64,000 nt of DNA, from NCBI RefSeq assembly GCF_039727615.1, contig NZ_CP152474.1:2604001-2668000 (forward strand), written 5' to 3'. Source of the DNA: Leclercia sp. S52. Lineage in GTDB: Bacteria > Pseudomonadota > Gammaproteobacteria > Enterobacterales > Enterobacteriaceae. Shown in pieces: positions 40,334 to 49,129 of the stretch. Each line of letters starts with the position of its first letter. The stretch's first letter is position 1. Position numbers and translations under genes: made by a program. The notes beneath the pieces were generated by a model that saw only the letters and a program-made list of their open reading frames with translations, ran no database searches and was not told the DNA's origin.

Positions 40334-41833
40334 CTAATACCTCACACACACCGATTTGGTTTCACACCAGCCGTCCAGCCAGTCCGGGCCGAAATCGCGG
40401 CCGGTGCCGGACTGCTTCATGCCGCCGAACGGCAGGTTGGCGTCGATCAGGGTGTGGCTGTTGATCCACACCGTGCCGGCCTGCAGGCGATCGGTATACT
40501 CCAGCGCTTTGCTGATGTTTTGCGTCCAGACGCTGGCGGTCAGACCGTATTCGGTGTCATTTGCCAGGCGCAGGGCCTCTTCGCCGTCGGCGACGCGCAC
40601 CAGGTTCACCACCGGGCCAAACACCTCTTCGCGGGTCAGACGCAGGCTGGCGTCCGGGTTGACCACCAGGGTCGGCGAGACGTAATACCCCTCGCCGCTC
40701 GGGCCACGATTCCCGACGATCAGCTCGGCCTGACGCGACTGCGCCTCGTCGAGGAAGGTCTGCACTTTGTCGCAGTGGGCGCGGGAGACCAGCGGGTTAA
40801 TGTGCGCCTCCTGAGACATTCCCGGCCCGACGCTCAGGGATTTCACCGCCTGCTCAAAATCGCTTACCACGGTATCAAACAGCGGCGCTTCGATATAAAT
40901 CCGCGAGCTTGCCGCACAGACCTGGCCCTGGTTCAGGAAGCTGCCGGTCATCAGCCCTTCGATAACCCATGACGGATCCGCATCTTTCAAAACGATAGCC
41001 GGGTTTTTACCGCCCAGCTCCAGGGTCACGCCCATCAGGCGGTCGGCGGCGGAGCGCGCAATCTGTTTGCCGGTGGCGGTTGAGCCGGTGAAGCTCACCT
41101 TGGCGATATGCGGATGGTTGGTCAGCGCGGCGCCACACACCGCCCCGCTGCCGGTCACCACGTTGAAGACGCCGTCCGGGATCCCGGCTTCGCTTGCCAG
41201 TTCCGCCACGCGCAGCAGGGTCAGCGGCGTGGTTTCCGACGGTTTGATCACGATAGAGCAGCCAGCCGCCAGGGCAGGCATCACTTTCCACATGCCGATC
41301 AGCAGCGGGAAGTTCCACGGCACGATCCCGGCCACCACGCCAATCGGCTCTTTGCGGGTCCACGCCTGATAGCGGGCGCCCTGCGGCATCGGAATGGAGA
41401 GATCCAGCGTCTTACCGGAAATTTTAGTGGTCAGCCCGGCGGTATAGCGCATCCAGTTCAGGGTGCAGCCCACTTCAAAGGCGCGGGAGATGTTAATGGA
41501 TTTACCCTGCTCCAGGGTTTCGAGCTGGGCCAGCTCCTCGGTGTGCTGCTCCACCAGATCGGCAAAGCGCAGCAGAATACGTTCACGTTCCGCAGGCAGT
41601 TTGCCTGACCAGCTGCGGGCCACGAAGGCACGCCAGCCGGACATCACCGCGCGGTCCACATCCTGCGCGCTGGCATCGGCCGTCGAGGCAATCACCTGGC
41701 CGGTAGCCGGGTTAAAGATCTCCAGACGCTTTTCGCTGTCGGAGGCGGAGTGGCGTCCTTCAATCCAGAGGCCATGTTGGCGATCCAGAAATTGCTGCAC
41801 GCAGTGCAGTACGGCGACCTGTGTATCAGACAT
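40334..41833 (-). CDS. feaB: Phenylacetaldehyde dehydrogenase
   Basis: 499 residues, the family length, highly similar to E. coli FeaB. Motifs: [17 protein letters not shown], cofactor loop [13 protein letters not shown], general base [11 protein letters not shown], catalytic Cys in [12 protein letters not shown], and the ending [19 protein letters not shown]. It oxidises phenylacetaldehyde from TynA to phenylacetate with NAD+ in the cytosol. Two exact FeaR boxes lie upstream on its strand at 41894-41930. Divergent from feaR. Confidence 0.98.
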   Translation of the reverse strand: MSDTQVAVLHCVQQFLDRQHGLWIEGRHSASDSEKRLEIFNPATGQVIASTADASAQDVDRAVMSGWRAFVARSWSGKLPAERERILLRFADLVEQHTEELAQLETLEQGKSINISRAFEVGCTLNWMRYTAGLTTKISGKTLDLSIPMPQGARYQAWTRKEPIGVVAGIVPWNFPLLIGMWKVMPALAAGCSIVIKPSETTPLTLLRVAELASEAGIPDGVFNVVTGSGAVCGAALTNHPHIAKVSFTGSTATGKQIARSAADRLMGVTLELGGKNPAIVLKDADPSWVIEGLMTGSFLNQGQVCAASSRIYIEAPLFDTVVSDFEQAVKSLSVGPGMSQEAHINPLVSRAHCDKVQTFLDEAQSRQAELIVGNRGPSGEGYYVSPTLVVNPDASLRLTREEVFGPVVNLVRVADGEEALRLANDTEYGLTASVWTQNISKALEYTDRLQAGTVWINSHTLIDANLPFGGMKQSGTGRDFGPDWLDGWCETKSVCVRY

Positions 41834-41893
41834 AGCGATTCCTTATTATTCGCAGGGTGTCAACGCAGTCTAAGATGGCTTTGCCGAATGCGC

Positions 41894-41930
41894 TTTTATC
41901 TCTGTGACATTCGCTTTGCCCGCTGTGACA
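41894..41930 (-). promoter_or_regulatory. Two FeaR boxes upstream of feaB
   Basis: On the minus strand, TGTCA-CAGCGGGC-AAA (41930-41915) and TGTCA-CAGAGATA-AAA (41909-41894) both match TGNCA-N8-AAA exactly and are spaced 21 bp, two helical turns. They lie 60-97 bp before the feaB start. Confidence 0.82.
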
Positions 41931-42069
41931 GGCACCGCAAAACGCGACAATAACGCCGTTTCGCTCTGCTATATGGCGGAGTTTTTTCCGGGATTTCGCC
42001 CCAGGTCACGGGCAATTGGCAACATAAATGCAACAATGTTTAAACATTGACGACGTAGCGGGTAAGACG

Positions 42070-42978
42070 ATGGCATGTGCAAACGAACAGGACAACTACC
42101 AGCACTGGCTGGCGCAGATTAATCAGGTTTGCGGCAGTTTTGCCGCCCGGCCCATGAGCGGCGAGTTTTATGGCGAGCTGGAATCGACCTGGACCGGCAA
42201 CCTGAAACTGAGCACCGTGACCGCCGGCGGCGTGAACCTGTTTCGCACTCGCCAGGAGATCAAAACCAGCAACGACGCCTGGTTCTACACCGTGTTTCAG
42301 CTGGATGGCGAAGCGGGTCTGGAGCAGGACGATCGCCAGATTGTGCTGAACGCCGGGGATATCACCCTGATTGACGCCTCCCGCCCCTGCTCGATCTACT
42401 GGCCAGAAAAATCACGTCAGATCTCGCTCCTGCTGCCGCGTCAGATCCTCGAGCAGCACTTTCGCTTTCAGGAAGTGACCTGCGCGCAAAAACTCTCCCG
42501 CAGCCTGCCCACCGTTCAGCTTAGCTATCGCCTGCTGCAGGACAGCATGAACAACCCGGCGTTAAGCGAAACCGAAAGCGAAGCCGCGCTGGAGGCGATG
42601 GTCTGCCTGCTGCGCCCGGTATTGCAGCAGCGTGAAAGCGTGCAGCCGCGCAAGGAGCGCCAGTTTACGAACGTGCTGACCCTGATCGACGACCATATTC
42701 AGGCCGAACACCTGCGCCCGGAGTGGATCGCCTCGGAGTGTGGGATGTCAGTGCGGAGCCTGTACCGGATGTTCGCCGAAAAAGGGCTGGTGGTGGCGCA
42801 GTACATTAAAAATCGTCGTCTGGATTTGTGCGCGCAGATGCTGCGCGGCGCCCGCGATGACGAAAAACTGGCGGGCATTGGCTACAGCTGGGGATTTACC
42901 GATCACAGCCACTTCTCCACGGCCTTTAAGCAGCGTTTTGGCGTGTCGCCAGGCGAATACCGCAAACGCCACCGCTGA
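42070..42978 (+). CDS. feaR: AraC-family activator of tynA and feaB
   Basis: 302 residues (E. coli 301). The N-terminal AraC-binding-like domain includes GVNLFRTRQEIKTSNDAWFY and GDITLIDASRPCSIYW; the C-terminal double helix-turn-helix runs from about residue 205 (RPEWIASECGMSVRSLYRMF; GYSWGFTDHSHFSTAFKQRF). In E. coli FeaR responds to the aldehyde product of TynA. I prefer the ATG at 42070 because the product then matches the E. coli length; an in-frame ATG at 42028 would add 14 non-conserved residues. Confidence 0.95.
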   Translation: MACANEQDNYQHWLAQINQVCGSFAARPMSGEFYGELESTWTGNLKLSTVTAGGVNLFRTRQEIKTSNDAWFYTVFQLDGEAGLEQDDRQIVLNAGDITLIDASRPCSIYWPEKSRQISLLLPRQILEQHFRFQEVTCAQKLSRSLPTVQLSYRLLQDSMNNPALSETESEAALEAMVCLLRPVLQQRESVQPRKERQFTNVLTLIDDHIQAEHLRPEWIASECGMSVRSLYRMFAEKGLVVAQYIKNRRLDLCAQMLRGARDDEKLAGIGYSWGFTDHSHFSTAFKQRFGVSPGEYRKRHR

Positions 42979-43299
42979 TCACTTCTGCAACCACTTGCCG
43001 TTGATCCCCTGGACATACTCGCCGGGGTTGGCGCGCGCGACCAGTTTCGTCCCGGCCATTTTTGCCACTTCATCCACCGGAATGTTATTGCTGTCGGCAA
43101 GCTTCTGATAGCTGTCGGTGCGGGCCTTGTTGATCTGCTCCACCAGCGCCAGCGTCTCGCGATCCTGGCTCCGCGGCGCAATATAGCCGCTCAGGGTTTC
43201 ACCGACCCGCCCGGCACTGCGGGCCTCGTTGAGGGTCAGCGCCAGCGCGGGTGCGCAGAGCCCCAGCGTTAATATCATCAGCAAAATGCGTTTTCTCAT
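42979..43299 (-). CDS. ydbL: YdbL, periplasmic partner of YdbH-YnbE
   Basis: 106 residues, DUF1318 family, with a Sec signal peptide (MRKRILLMILTLGLCAPALA). The mature part (LNEARSAGRVGETLSGYIAP) matches E. coli YdbL. In E. coli it modulates the interaction of the inner-membrane-anchored YdbH with the outer-membrane lipoprotein YnbE. Last gene of ydbH-ynbE-ydbL, 7 bp after ynbE; convergent with feaR with no gap. Confidence 0.95.
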   Translation of the reverse strand: MRKRILLMILTLGLCAPALALTLNEARSAGRVGETLSGYIAPRSQDRETLALVEQINKARTDSYQKLADSNNIPVDEVAKMAGTKLVARANPGEYVQGINGKWLQK

Positions 43300-43306
43300 G
43301 GCAGCC

Positions 43307-43498
43307 TCAGAACAGATCGCTGCGTGACTTCAGCAGCGTCTCCACGTCTTTATCCACTTTGATATGGATTTCATGTTCAATTTTGACGTTCATGTTGATG
43401 GTGATCGGCTCCTTCGACGCCGCCACTTCGATCCTTGGCGTGCAGCCTGTCAGCGTCAGTATCACAATCACGGTGAACCCACCGGCCAGCTTTTTCAT
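43307..43498 (-). CDS. ynbE: Outer-membrane lipoprotein YnbE
   Basis: 63 residues with a lipobox (LTLTGC, Cys about residue 19), then a short domain PRIEVAASKEPITINMNVKI. In E. coli YnbE forms a beta-strand stack continuing the YdbH groove to the outer membrane, giving an AsmA-like phospholipid bridge. Its ATG overlaps the ydbH stop by 4 bp, so translation is coupled. Confidence 0.95.
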   Translation of the reverse strand: MKKLAGGFTVIVILTLTGCTPRIEVAASKEPITINMNVKIEHEIHIKVDKDVETLLKSRSDLF

Positions 43499-46134
43499 GG
43501 TTGTTCCTTACATTCCTTGCCTGTCGGGCAGCGGTTATCCGGTAATGCTGCGTGTTGCTCCAGCCAGGTCTGCAGATTGTCGCCAAAACGCAGGCTGCGC
43601 CAGAGGGTGAACAGGTTCTCCTGATGGGTGTAGTTGAGGTTGACGGCTTGCGTCTGGTCCTCAACGCGGCTGGCGCCACGGAGGGTCGATGCCAGAGTTA
43701 ATTCACCCAGGTTATCTACATTGAGTGTCGTCCACGACTGCGAAATTTCCATATAGCGAAGCCAGTTAATGGCCCCCGCCGCCGACCCGTTCTCTTTAGC
43801 CAGGGCATCGGCGGTGTCTTTGTCGAGGCGCAGGGTCATCGGCCCGGCGTTAGTCAGCCAGCCATCTTTGATGATCCACTTGTCGTTGTCCAGCCAGAAC
43901 GGCAGCGCCCCGCTGAACGGCCCGGACAGGGCAAACTGTTTCGGATTAACGGCGCTAATGAGCTCGCTGGAGGAGATATTGCTGACCCGCAGCAGGGCCG
44001 CATCGTGCTGCGGCATCCGCAGCTGCTGCATGGTCACTTTACCGCCCAGCAGATCCACGCTGACGTCGGTCAGCAGCAGCGGATTCGCCTCGCTCCACGG
44101 GTAGTCCCCCTGCAGATCGGCGGTAATATTGCGGGCCGTCACCTGATTGATCACTTCGCCAATGCGCAGCGTCACCGGCCCATGGGTGCCCAGCGACCAG
44201 GTGCCCTGGCTAAAGCGGAACGGCAGGACAAAATCAACGCCGTTTACTTTGTTATCCGGCATCCAGACGCTGCCGCCTTTCACTACCCCGTGGCCTCCGG
44301 CCTCAAAACCCTGATCGGCCGCCGCCGAGAACGCCACCTGGGCATACAGCTCCCCTTCGCGCAGGGTCATTTTCCAGTCCGGCGGGACCAGCGGCTGGAA
44401 GACGGTCAGGGATTGCTTCGGCCACCAGGCCTGGCCGCGCAGACGCTCCCCGTCCCAGCGCCCGTTCAACTGCACCGGGCCGATCGCTTTGGCATTAAGG
44501 GTGCCTTTGAAGCGGAACAGGGTCGGATCGCTGCCATCGACACTGAATTTGACCGTTGAAGGGGGTAACACGCTGCCGCCGGTGAAGGTGGTTTCTCCGG
44601 CGTCAAAGGATAATGCGCCGCTGAAATGCGGCCGGGCGGGATCGCGCTGCCAGCGGATCGGGCTCTCCAGCACCATCCGCGGCGTGCTGGCATGCATAGT
44701 GCCGTACTTCAGCTGGTCAAACCCGGTCGAGAGTTCACTGAGTTCAATGACGCTGTCGCGCCACTCGCCCCTGCCCGCCACGTCCCAGCGGGCCTGCATC
44801 GGAGTGAAGTTGCCCTCACCCCAGTAGCGCCACTGCCACAGGCCGCGATCCGGCAGGAAGTCACTGGCCCGGCCGTCGAGATGCAGGGTGAAATCCCCCA
44901 TCTCCTGTTCATGAGCGCGCAAAATCGCCTGCAGGCGGCCGTCGATGCCGTTGCGGGTCAGCGCCACGCCGGCCAGCGGCCAGCGCACCTCGTCGATATT
45001 AAGAGAATCAATGATCCGCCCGCGTGAACGCAGCAGTGCCCCGGGCGCAAACGCCAGACGGGGCTCGGCAAGGCTACCGCTCAGCATGGCGGGAAGCTTT
45101 GCATAGAGGATCAGGTCGTTCTGTTTGGCGACACCGGTAAGCTGCATCGGCATGGCGCTGTTATCCACGCTGAGCTTGCCGGGGCCAAAAGTCAGCACCG
45201 CGTTGCCCTTCCCGGCATCGCCCTGGGTCAGAACGTTCATCCGTCCGCTGATAACGGCGTTTTCCGTGCCCTGCTGCCAGTTATCGATCTTCAACCCCAG
45301 GCGTCCGCTCAGAGGAATACCGGCCCGATCCCAGCGCCAGCGCCCGTCGCTGATGGTCAGTTGTTCTGAGGTGATCTGCCAGGGGAGATCCAGCAGCGGC
45401 TCGCGGCTCTCCCGCTCAACCAGTACCAGCTGGCCCTGATTGTCCTGCCACGCCAGATCGGCATCCACCAGCGACGGGAGCTGCGGGACCGAGAAGGTCG
45501 CTACCGCATGCCCCTGCACCGGCAGGCCGTCCGGCACCAGCGGCAGGGTAAATTCCCCCACCAGGGTTACCGGCTGCGGGTTATCGGGCAGATTGAGCGT
45601 GACGTCGCTGATGGTCAGGGAACGTCCACGCAGTGTGCCACGCAGGCTAAACTGCTCCCCATGATAAGTAATGTCCTGTCGCGACGGGGTCAGCGAGGCG
45701 GTTAGCTTCCCCTGCCACTGCTGCCAGGGAGAGAGCGTCAGGCGATCGATGGTCAGCCAGGTATTGGGCAGCAGCGACTGCCATTCGGCCAGCGTTCGCG
45801 GTGCGGCGGGCGTAGGCTCGCTGGCAGGGATTTTACTCAGGCACGCGCTGTTGAGATCCAGCCCGGCGATGTCGATTTTCCAGCGACTCGGGTGGCTGAG
45901 CGTGGCGTCTTCCACGCGGGCGATTTCGCAGTCGTCCACCAGATAGCGCAGATCGGCGATCACCAGGGCGTTGCGGGTCAGGCGCGGGCTTTTTTCAAAG
46001 GCGATCCGGGTGCCTGCGGGTAGCCAGATACCGGCAAGCGTGGGAACCCACTGCGCAAGGGTCAGCAGCAGCGTCAGCGGTAAAAGAACGATCAGCAGCA
46101 GTAGCGCGATTGCGGCTTTGTATTTACCCCTCAT
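43495..46134 (-). CDS. ydbH: AsmA-like intermembrane lipid-transport protein YdbH
   Basis: 879 residues, exactly the E. coli length. One N-terminal membrane helix (about residues 8-30, AIALLLLIVLLPLTLLLTLA) anchors a long beta-groove periplasmic protein of the AsmA-like/YdbH family. It acts redundantly with TamB and YhdP in moving phospholipid to the outer membrane in E. coli. First gene of ydbH-ynbE-ydbL. No frame defects seen. Confidence 0.96.
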   Translation of the reverse strand: MRGKYKAAIALLLLIVLLPLTLLLTLAQWVPTLAGIWLPAGTRIAFEKSPRLTRNALVIADLRYLVDDCEIARVEDATLSHPSRWKIDIAGLDLNSACLSKIPASEPTPAAPRTLAEWQSLLPNTWLTIDRLTLSPWQQWQGKLTASLTPSRQDITYHGEQFSLRGTLRGRSLTISDVTLNLPDNPQPVTLVGEFTLPLVPDGLPVQGHAVATFSVPQLPSLVDADLAWQDNQGQLVLVERESREPLLDLPWQITSEQLTISDGRWRWDRAGIPLSGRLGLKIDNWQQGTENAVISGRMNVLTQGDAGKGNAVLTFGPGKLSVDNSAMPMQLTGVAKQNDLILYAKLPAMLSGSLAEPRLAFAPGALLRSRGRIIDSLNIDEVRWPLAGVALTRNGIDGRLQAILRAHEQEMGDFTLHLDGRASDFLPDRGLWQWRYWGEGNFTPMQARWDVAGRGEWRDSVIELSELSTGFDQLKYGTMHASTPRMVLESPIRWQRDPARPHFSGALSFDAGETTFTGGSVLPPSTVKFSVDGSDPTLFRFKGTLNAKAIGPVQLNGRWDGERLRGQAWWPKQSLTVFQPLVPPDWKMTLREGELYAQVAFSAAADQGFEAGGHGVVKGGSVWMPDNKVNGVDFVLPFRFSQGTWSLGTHGPVTLRIGEVINQVTARNITADLQGDYPWSEANPLLLTDVSVDLLGGKVTMQQLRMPQHDAALLRVSNISSSELISAVNPKQFALSGPFSGALPFWLDNDKWIIKDGWLTNAGPMTLRLDKDTADALAKENGSAAGAINWLRYMEISQSWTTLNVDNLGELTLASTLRGASRVEDQTQAVNLNYTHQENLFTLWRSLRFGDNLQTWLEQHAALPDNRCPTGKECKEQP

Positions 46135-46290
46135 GGGCAGTTAATATCCTGATTTAGCGAAAAAATTAGCCGACAGTATCGAATATTGTGGCATGTTTCG
46201 TCAGGCAGGTGAAGCGAAGGCCTGTTTAAGGATAGATGCGATGCCCCTGAATGTGCGCGTTTTTATTGTTCGCTCAATCTCTTTCAGGGC

Positions 46291-46316
46291 AACAAAAAAC
46301 CGCCCGGAGGCGGTTT
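46291..46316 (-). terminator. Terminator of the small-protein operon
   Basis: On the minus strand AAACCGCC-TCCG-GGCGGTTT followed by TTT, 20 bp after the stop at 46336. The A tract on the other side could also serve plus-strand transcripts. Confidence 0.88.
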
Positions 46317-46335
46317 AAAAAAAGGCGTGCTAACC

Positions 46336-46500
46336 CTATCTTCTGATCACATCAGGGTCATCAGGATCCAGCGGGTCATTCACATCAGGTATGTCATCGC
46401 CAGGCAGGAGTGGATCTGTGTCACCTGGAAGGGGATCGCTGCCACCAGGAAGCGGTTCGTCATCAGGAATGGGATCAATGTAATCTGGACGATCAGCCAT
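46336..46500 (-). CDS. Small Asp/Pro-rich protein (54 aa), unrecognised
   Basis: ATG at 46498-46500 is preceded by GGAGG at ideal spacing. The product is highly acidic and built of repeated PLPGD/DPxP units (DDEPLPGGSDPLPGDTDPLL), with no hydrophobic segment, and ends DVIRR. Composition suggests an extended, disordered cytosolic protein. It is the second gene of a two-gene unit, 30 bp after the 32-residue gene, and is followed directly by a terminator. Function unknown. Confidence 0.72.
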   Translation of the reverse strand: MADRPDYIDPIPDDEPLPGGSDPLPGDTDPLLPGDDIPDVNDPLDPDDPDVIRR

Positions 46501-46530
46501 AAAGCCTCCGTCAAACTGTGTTATGAGAGG

Positions 46531-46629
46531 TTATTTCGATTTACCCGGTTTCTGTTTGCTCTTCTCATCTTGATTCTTTTGCGGCTGCTTAGGTTGCTCT
46601 TTAGAGACATGTTGTACGGTGGATTTCAT
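46531..46629 (-). CDS. Small Lys/Gln-rich protein (32 aa), unrecognised
   Basis: ATG at 46627-46629 with GGAG upstream. The product (MKSTVQHVSKEQPKQPQKNQ then DEKSKQKPGKSK) is strongly basic and low-complexity, the opposite charge of the acidic product of the next gene. Transcription likely starts within the palindrome at 46671-46693. No function can be assigned. Confidence 0.65.
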   Translation of the reverse strand: MKSTVQHVSKEQPKQPQKNQDEKSKQKPGKSK

Positions 46630-46670
46630 TTTGAAACTCCAGTTGTAGATGCAGCAATTCGCCACCCTGA

Positions 46671-46693
46671 AACTATAAGTTACGCTTATAGTT
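46671..46693. promoter_or_regulatory. Perfect 9-bp palindrome overlapping a promoter
   Basis: AACTATAAG-TTACG-CTTATAGTT. On the minus strand a TTGCCG -35 lies 16 bp from TATAAG inside the palindrome, so it could be an operator over the -10 of the small-protein operon. Confidence 0.6.
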
Positions 46694-46903
46694 ATATCGA
46701 GCGGGACGGCAACAGATTAATTTTATGCTGATGTTTTATTTAGATTTATTGCGAGATGAAAAGAGCGGTTTCCCTGTCTCACCTACTGGAGGCAGGATAG
46801 TGTAAAATCATTATCAGAACTTATTGAAATCAATAAAATTTTATAATTTGTATGATTATTTTAATCATGCTAACGTAGTTCCAAAATCACTGGAGAAAGT
46901 CTT

Positions 46904-47893
46904 ATGAAACTCGCGGTTTACAGCACAAAGCAGTACGACAAAAAGTATCTGCAACATGTTAACGAGGGATATGGATTCGAACTTGAATTTTTCGACTTTC
47001 TGCTTAACGAAAAAACGGCCAAAACCGCGCATGGCTGCGATGCGGTCTGTATTTTCGTTAATGATGACGGCAGTCGTCCAGTGCTGGAAGAGCTTAAAAA
47101 ACAGGGCGTGAAATACATCGCTCTGCGCTGCGCGGGCTTCAACAATGTCGACCTCGACGCGGCTAAAGAGCTGGGTCTGCAGGTAGTGCGCGTCCCGGCC
47201 TACTCCCCGGAAGCGGTGGCGGAACATGCTATCGGCCTGATGATGTCTCTGAACCGTCGTATTCACCGTGCTTATCAACGCACCCGTGATGCCAACTTCT
47301 CGCTGGAAGGGCTGACCGGCTTTACGATGTACGGCAAAACCGCCGGGGTGATCGGCACCGGTAAAATTGGCGTCGCGGCACTGCGGATCCTCAAGGGTTT
47401 TGGTATGCGCCTGCTGGCGTTTGACCCGTATCCAAGCGCCGCCGCGCTGGAGCTGGGTGTGGAGTATGTTGACCTGAAAACCCTGTACGCTGAGTCAGAC
47501 GTGATCTCCCTGCACTGCCCGCTAACCGCAGACAATTACCATCTGCTGAACCAGAGCGCGTTCGATCAGATGAAAGATGGCGTGATGATCGTTAACACCA
47601 GCCGCGGTGGCCTGGTGGATTCCCAGGCGGCGATTGAGGCGCTGAAAACGCAAAAAATCGGCGCGCTCGGGATGGACGTATATGAGAACGAACGCGATCT
47701 GTTCTTTGAAGATAAGTCTAACGACGTGATTCAGGATGACGTGTTCCGTCGCCTCTCCGCCTGCCACAACGTGCTGTTTACCGGGCATCAGGCGTTTTTG
47801 ACCGCTGAGGCGCTGATCAGTATTTCCGAGACCACGCTGGGTAACCTGAGCCAGCTCGAGAAAGGCGAAGCGAGCCCGAACGCGCTGTTCTGA
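46904..47893 (+). CDS. ldhA: Fermentative D-lactate dehydrogenase
   Basis: 329 residues, the E. coli length. D-isomer-specific 2-hydroxyacid dehydrogenase: NAD-binding GVIGTGKIGVAALRILKGFG, the catalytic Arg region NTSRGGLVDSQAAIEALK, the Glu in YENERDLFFED and the catalytic His in FTGHQAFLTAEA. It reduces pyruvate to D-lactate with NADH during fermentation. GGAG ribosome site upstream. The upstream 210 bp is AT-rich. No ordinary terminator follows; a hairpin-rich repeat does. Confidence 0.98.
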   Translation: MKLAVYSTKQYDKKYLQHVNEGYGFELEFFDFLLNEKTAKTAHGCDAVCIFVNDDGSRPVLEELKKQGVKYIALRCAGFNNVDLDAAKELGLQVVRVPAYSPEAVAEHAIGLMMSLNRRIHRAYQRTRDANFSLEGLTGFTMYGKTAGVIGTGKIGVAALRILKGFGMRLLAFDPYPSAAALELGVEYVDLKTLYAESDVISLHCPLTADNYHLLNQSAFDQMKDGVMIVNTSRGGLVDSQAAIEALKTQKIGALGMDVYENERDLFFEDKSNDVIQDDVFRRLSACHNVLFTGHQAFLTAEALISISETTLGNLSQLEKGEASPNALF

Positions 47894-47944
47894 TTGGGAT
47901 TGTTTGTTCTTCAAGCAATAAATATCCCAAAGAGAATAGAGAGC

Positions 47945-48300
47945 GTACAGCGGCTCCCTGGTCCGGCTGAAAATCGCCGAAGCGTTTCCGGAAGGCCGGG
48001 GCGAGGCGCAGGGACGCGCCGAGAGGGCATAGCCTGCAGGGATGCAGGCTGGTGCCCGACCCGAAAGCCTGAAGGAATAAGCTGAGGACAAAATTGCCGG
48101 GAGCAATTTTGGACAGCGCTTGCGCTGGCCCCGAAGGGGTGAGCCCCAGGGATGGGGCGAACAATCCGCGAAGCGGCGATTTTCTTTGCCGGGAGCCGGG
48201 ATTGTGAAGGGGGCGGCGGCGAGCCCCCCTTCACACGTTCACGGGTGCCGCTGCAAACAGAGAAGCGCAGAACGTAAGGTGAACGGAACCACCACCTCAG
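47945..48300 (+). repeat. GGA-rich multi-hairpin element downstream of ldhA
   Basis: At least seven consecutive inverted repeats, several with GGGA in the loop: GGCGC-AGGGAC-GCGCC (48005-48020), AGCCTGCA-GGGA-TGCAGGCT (48031-48050), AAAATTGC-CGGGA-GCAATTTT (48090-48110), AGCGC-TT-GCGCT (48115-48126), GCCCCA-GGGA-TGGGGC (48143-48158) and a GTGAAGGGGGC / GCCCCCCTTCAC hairpin (48204-48234). GC-rich, with no convincing coding frame on either strand. It may be a mosaic dispersed repeat or a structured RNA. Confidence 0.6.
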
Positions 48301-48310
48301 CCGCATGTTC

Positions 48311-48347
48311 CCCCCTCACCCTAACCCTCTCCCTCAAGGGAGAGGGA
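48311..48347. repeat. Short relative of the 46-bp hairpin repeat
   Basis: CCCCTCACCCTAACCCTCTC then CCTCAAGGGAGAGGG: same hairpin core (CCCTCTCCC / GGGAGAGGG) as at 2603, 11883 and 40243, without the GTGCGGCC leader. Confidence 0.65.
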
Positions 48348-48448
48348 ATAAGACCCACCCCATTTTCAGATTTACCCGCAAGACAATTCCCGCCAGCGCA
48401 ATAGACTATGCATTAGCTATTTATGAAGTGAATATATTGAGAAGAACA

Positions 48449-48862
48449 ATGAAAACGCTCGTCGCAGTAACGATCCTCAGCATGGCGCTGGCAGGCTGTG
48501 TCAATCCAGGGAAAGCCTCTGTTCAGGAAGAACAGCTTCAGCAGCACCGCTTTGTGCTGCAGAGTATGAACGGCACCGCCATTAACCCGGCCACTACGCC
48601 GCCGGAGATTGCCTTTGGTGAAGACCTGGCGGTATCAGGCGTGATGTGTAACCGCTTCAGCGGTCAGGGTAAGCTGTCTGACGGCGAGCTCAAGGTTAAA
48701 GCGCTCGCCATGACGCGTAAGCTGTGTACCGAGCCACAGCTCAATGACCTGGATCACGCGATCGGCACCATGCTGCGCAACGGGACGCAGGTCGATCTGA
48801 CGGAAGACGTATTAACCCTGGCGACGGCAGAGACGACGCTGGTCTTTAAACGCGCAGAGTAA
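48449..48862 (+). CDS. hslJ: Heat-inducible lipoprotein HslJ (META domain)
   Basis: 137 residues. Lipoprotein signal MKTLVAVTILSMALAGC with Cys in the LAGC lipobox, then a META/HslJ domain (FVLQSMNGTAINP, MCNRFSGQGKL, MTRKLCTEPQLNDLD). In E. coli HslJ is heat-induced and linked to novobiocin resistance; in related bacteria META-domain proteins are envelope stress proteins. The start at 48449 fits the signal peptide and homology; a longer upstream frame reads through the repeat. Convergent with ydbJ. Confidence 0.95.
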   Translation: MKTLVAVTILSMALAGCVNPGKASVQEEQLQQHRFVLQSMNGTAINPATTPPEIAFGEDLAVSGVMCNRFSGQGKLSDGELKVKALAMTRKLCTEPQLNDLDHAIGTMLRNGTQVDLTEDVLTLATAETTLVFKRAE

Positions 48863-49129
48863 TCAGTAAGCTCCGCAGGACCCGACGGCGAGCGACTGTT
48901 CACTGCAGCGTTTGCCGTTAGGCAGCGCACACATGCCGATGGCCGAGCCATCCAGCTGACGCGCAACGGACAGCGACCCGCCAATCATGGCGCAATTTGC
49001 CTGCCCGGAACTGGACATCGCCGCCCTCATCCCCGGCGCGACGTGCGCGGCGGTAGCCTGCTGTACAGGTTCATTGCTGCAGGCCGACAGTAACAAAGCG
49101 GCACACCCAACCCAAAATGCTGCGCGCAT
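48863..49129 (-). CDS. ydbJ: DUF333 lipoprotein YdbJ
   Basis: 88 residues, identical in length to E. coli YdbJ. Signal MRAAFWVGCAALLLSAC has the lipobox LSAC; the DUF333 core CAMIGGSLSVARQLDGSAIG and CALPNGKRCSEQSLAVGSC is conserved. Function unknown; probably an outer-membrane lipoprotein. It abuts hslJ convergently with no spare bases. The start is set by the signal peptide, with GGGAGAG upstream. Confidence 0.95.
   Translation of the reverse strand: MRAAFWVGCAALLLSACSNEPVQQATAAHVAPGMRAAMSSSGQANCAMIGGSLSVARQLDGSAIGMCALPNGKRCSEQSLAVGSCGAY

Noticed and set aside
46327..46731. Plus-strand frame of 134 codons between ydbH and ldhA
   Set aside because: It is the complement of the two small minus-strand ORFs, which have ribosome sites, promoter and terminator; the plus frame has none.
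46725..46805. 26-codon plus-strand ORF (MLMFYLDLLRDEKSGFPVSP...) upstream of ldhA
   Set aside because: No ribosome site and no partner gene; too short to support, though it could be a leader or remnant.
47945..48300. Protein-coding gene in the GC-rich region after ldhA
   Set aside because: Frames in both directions are repeat-derived and lack ribosome sites; the signal is the hairpin structure, not coding.
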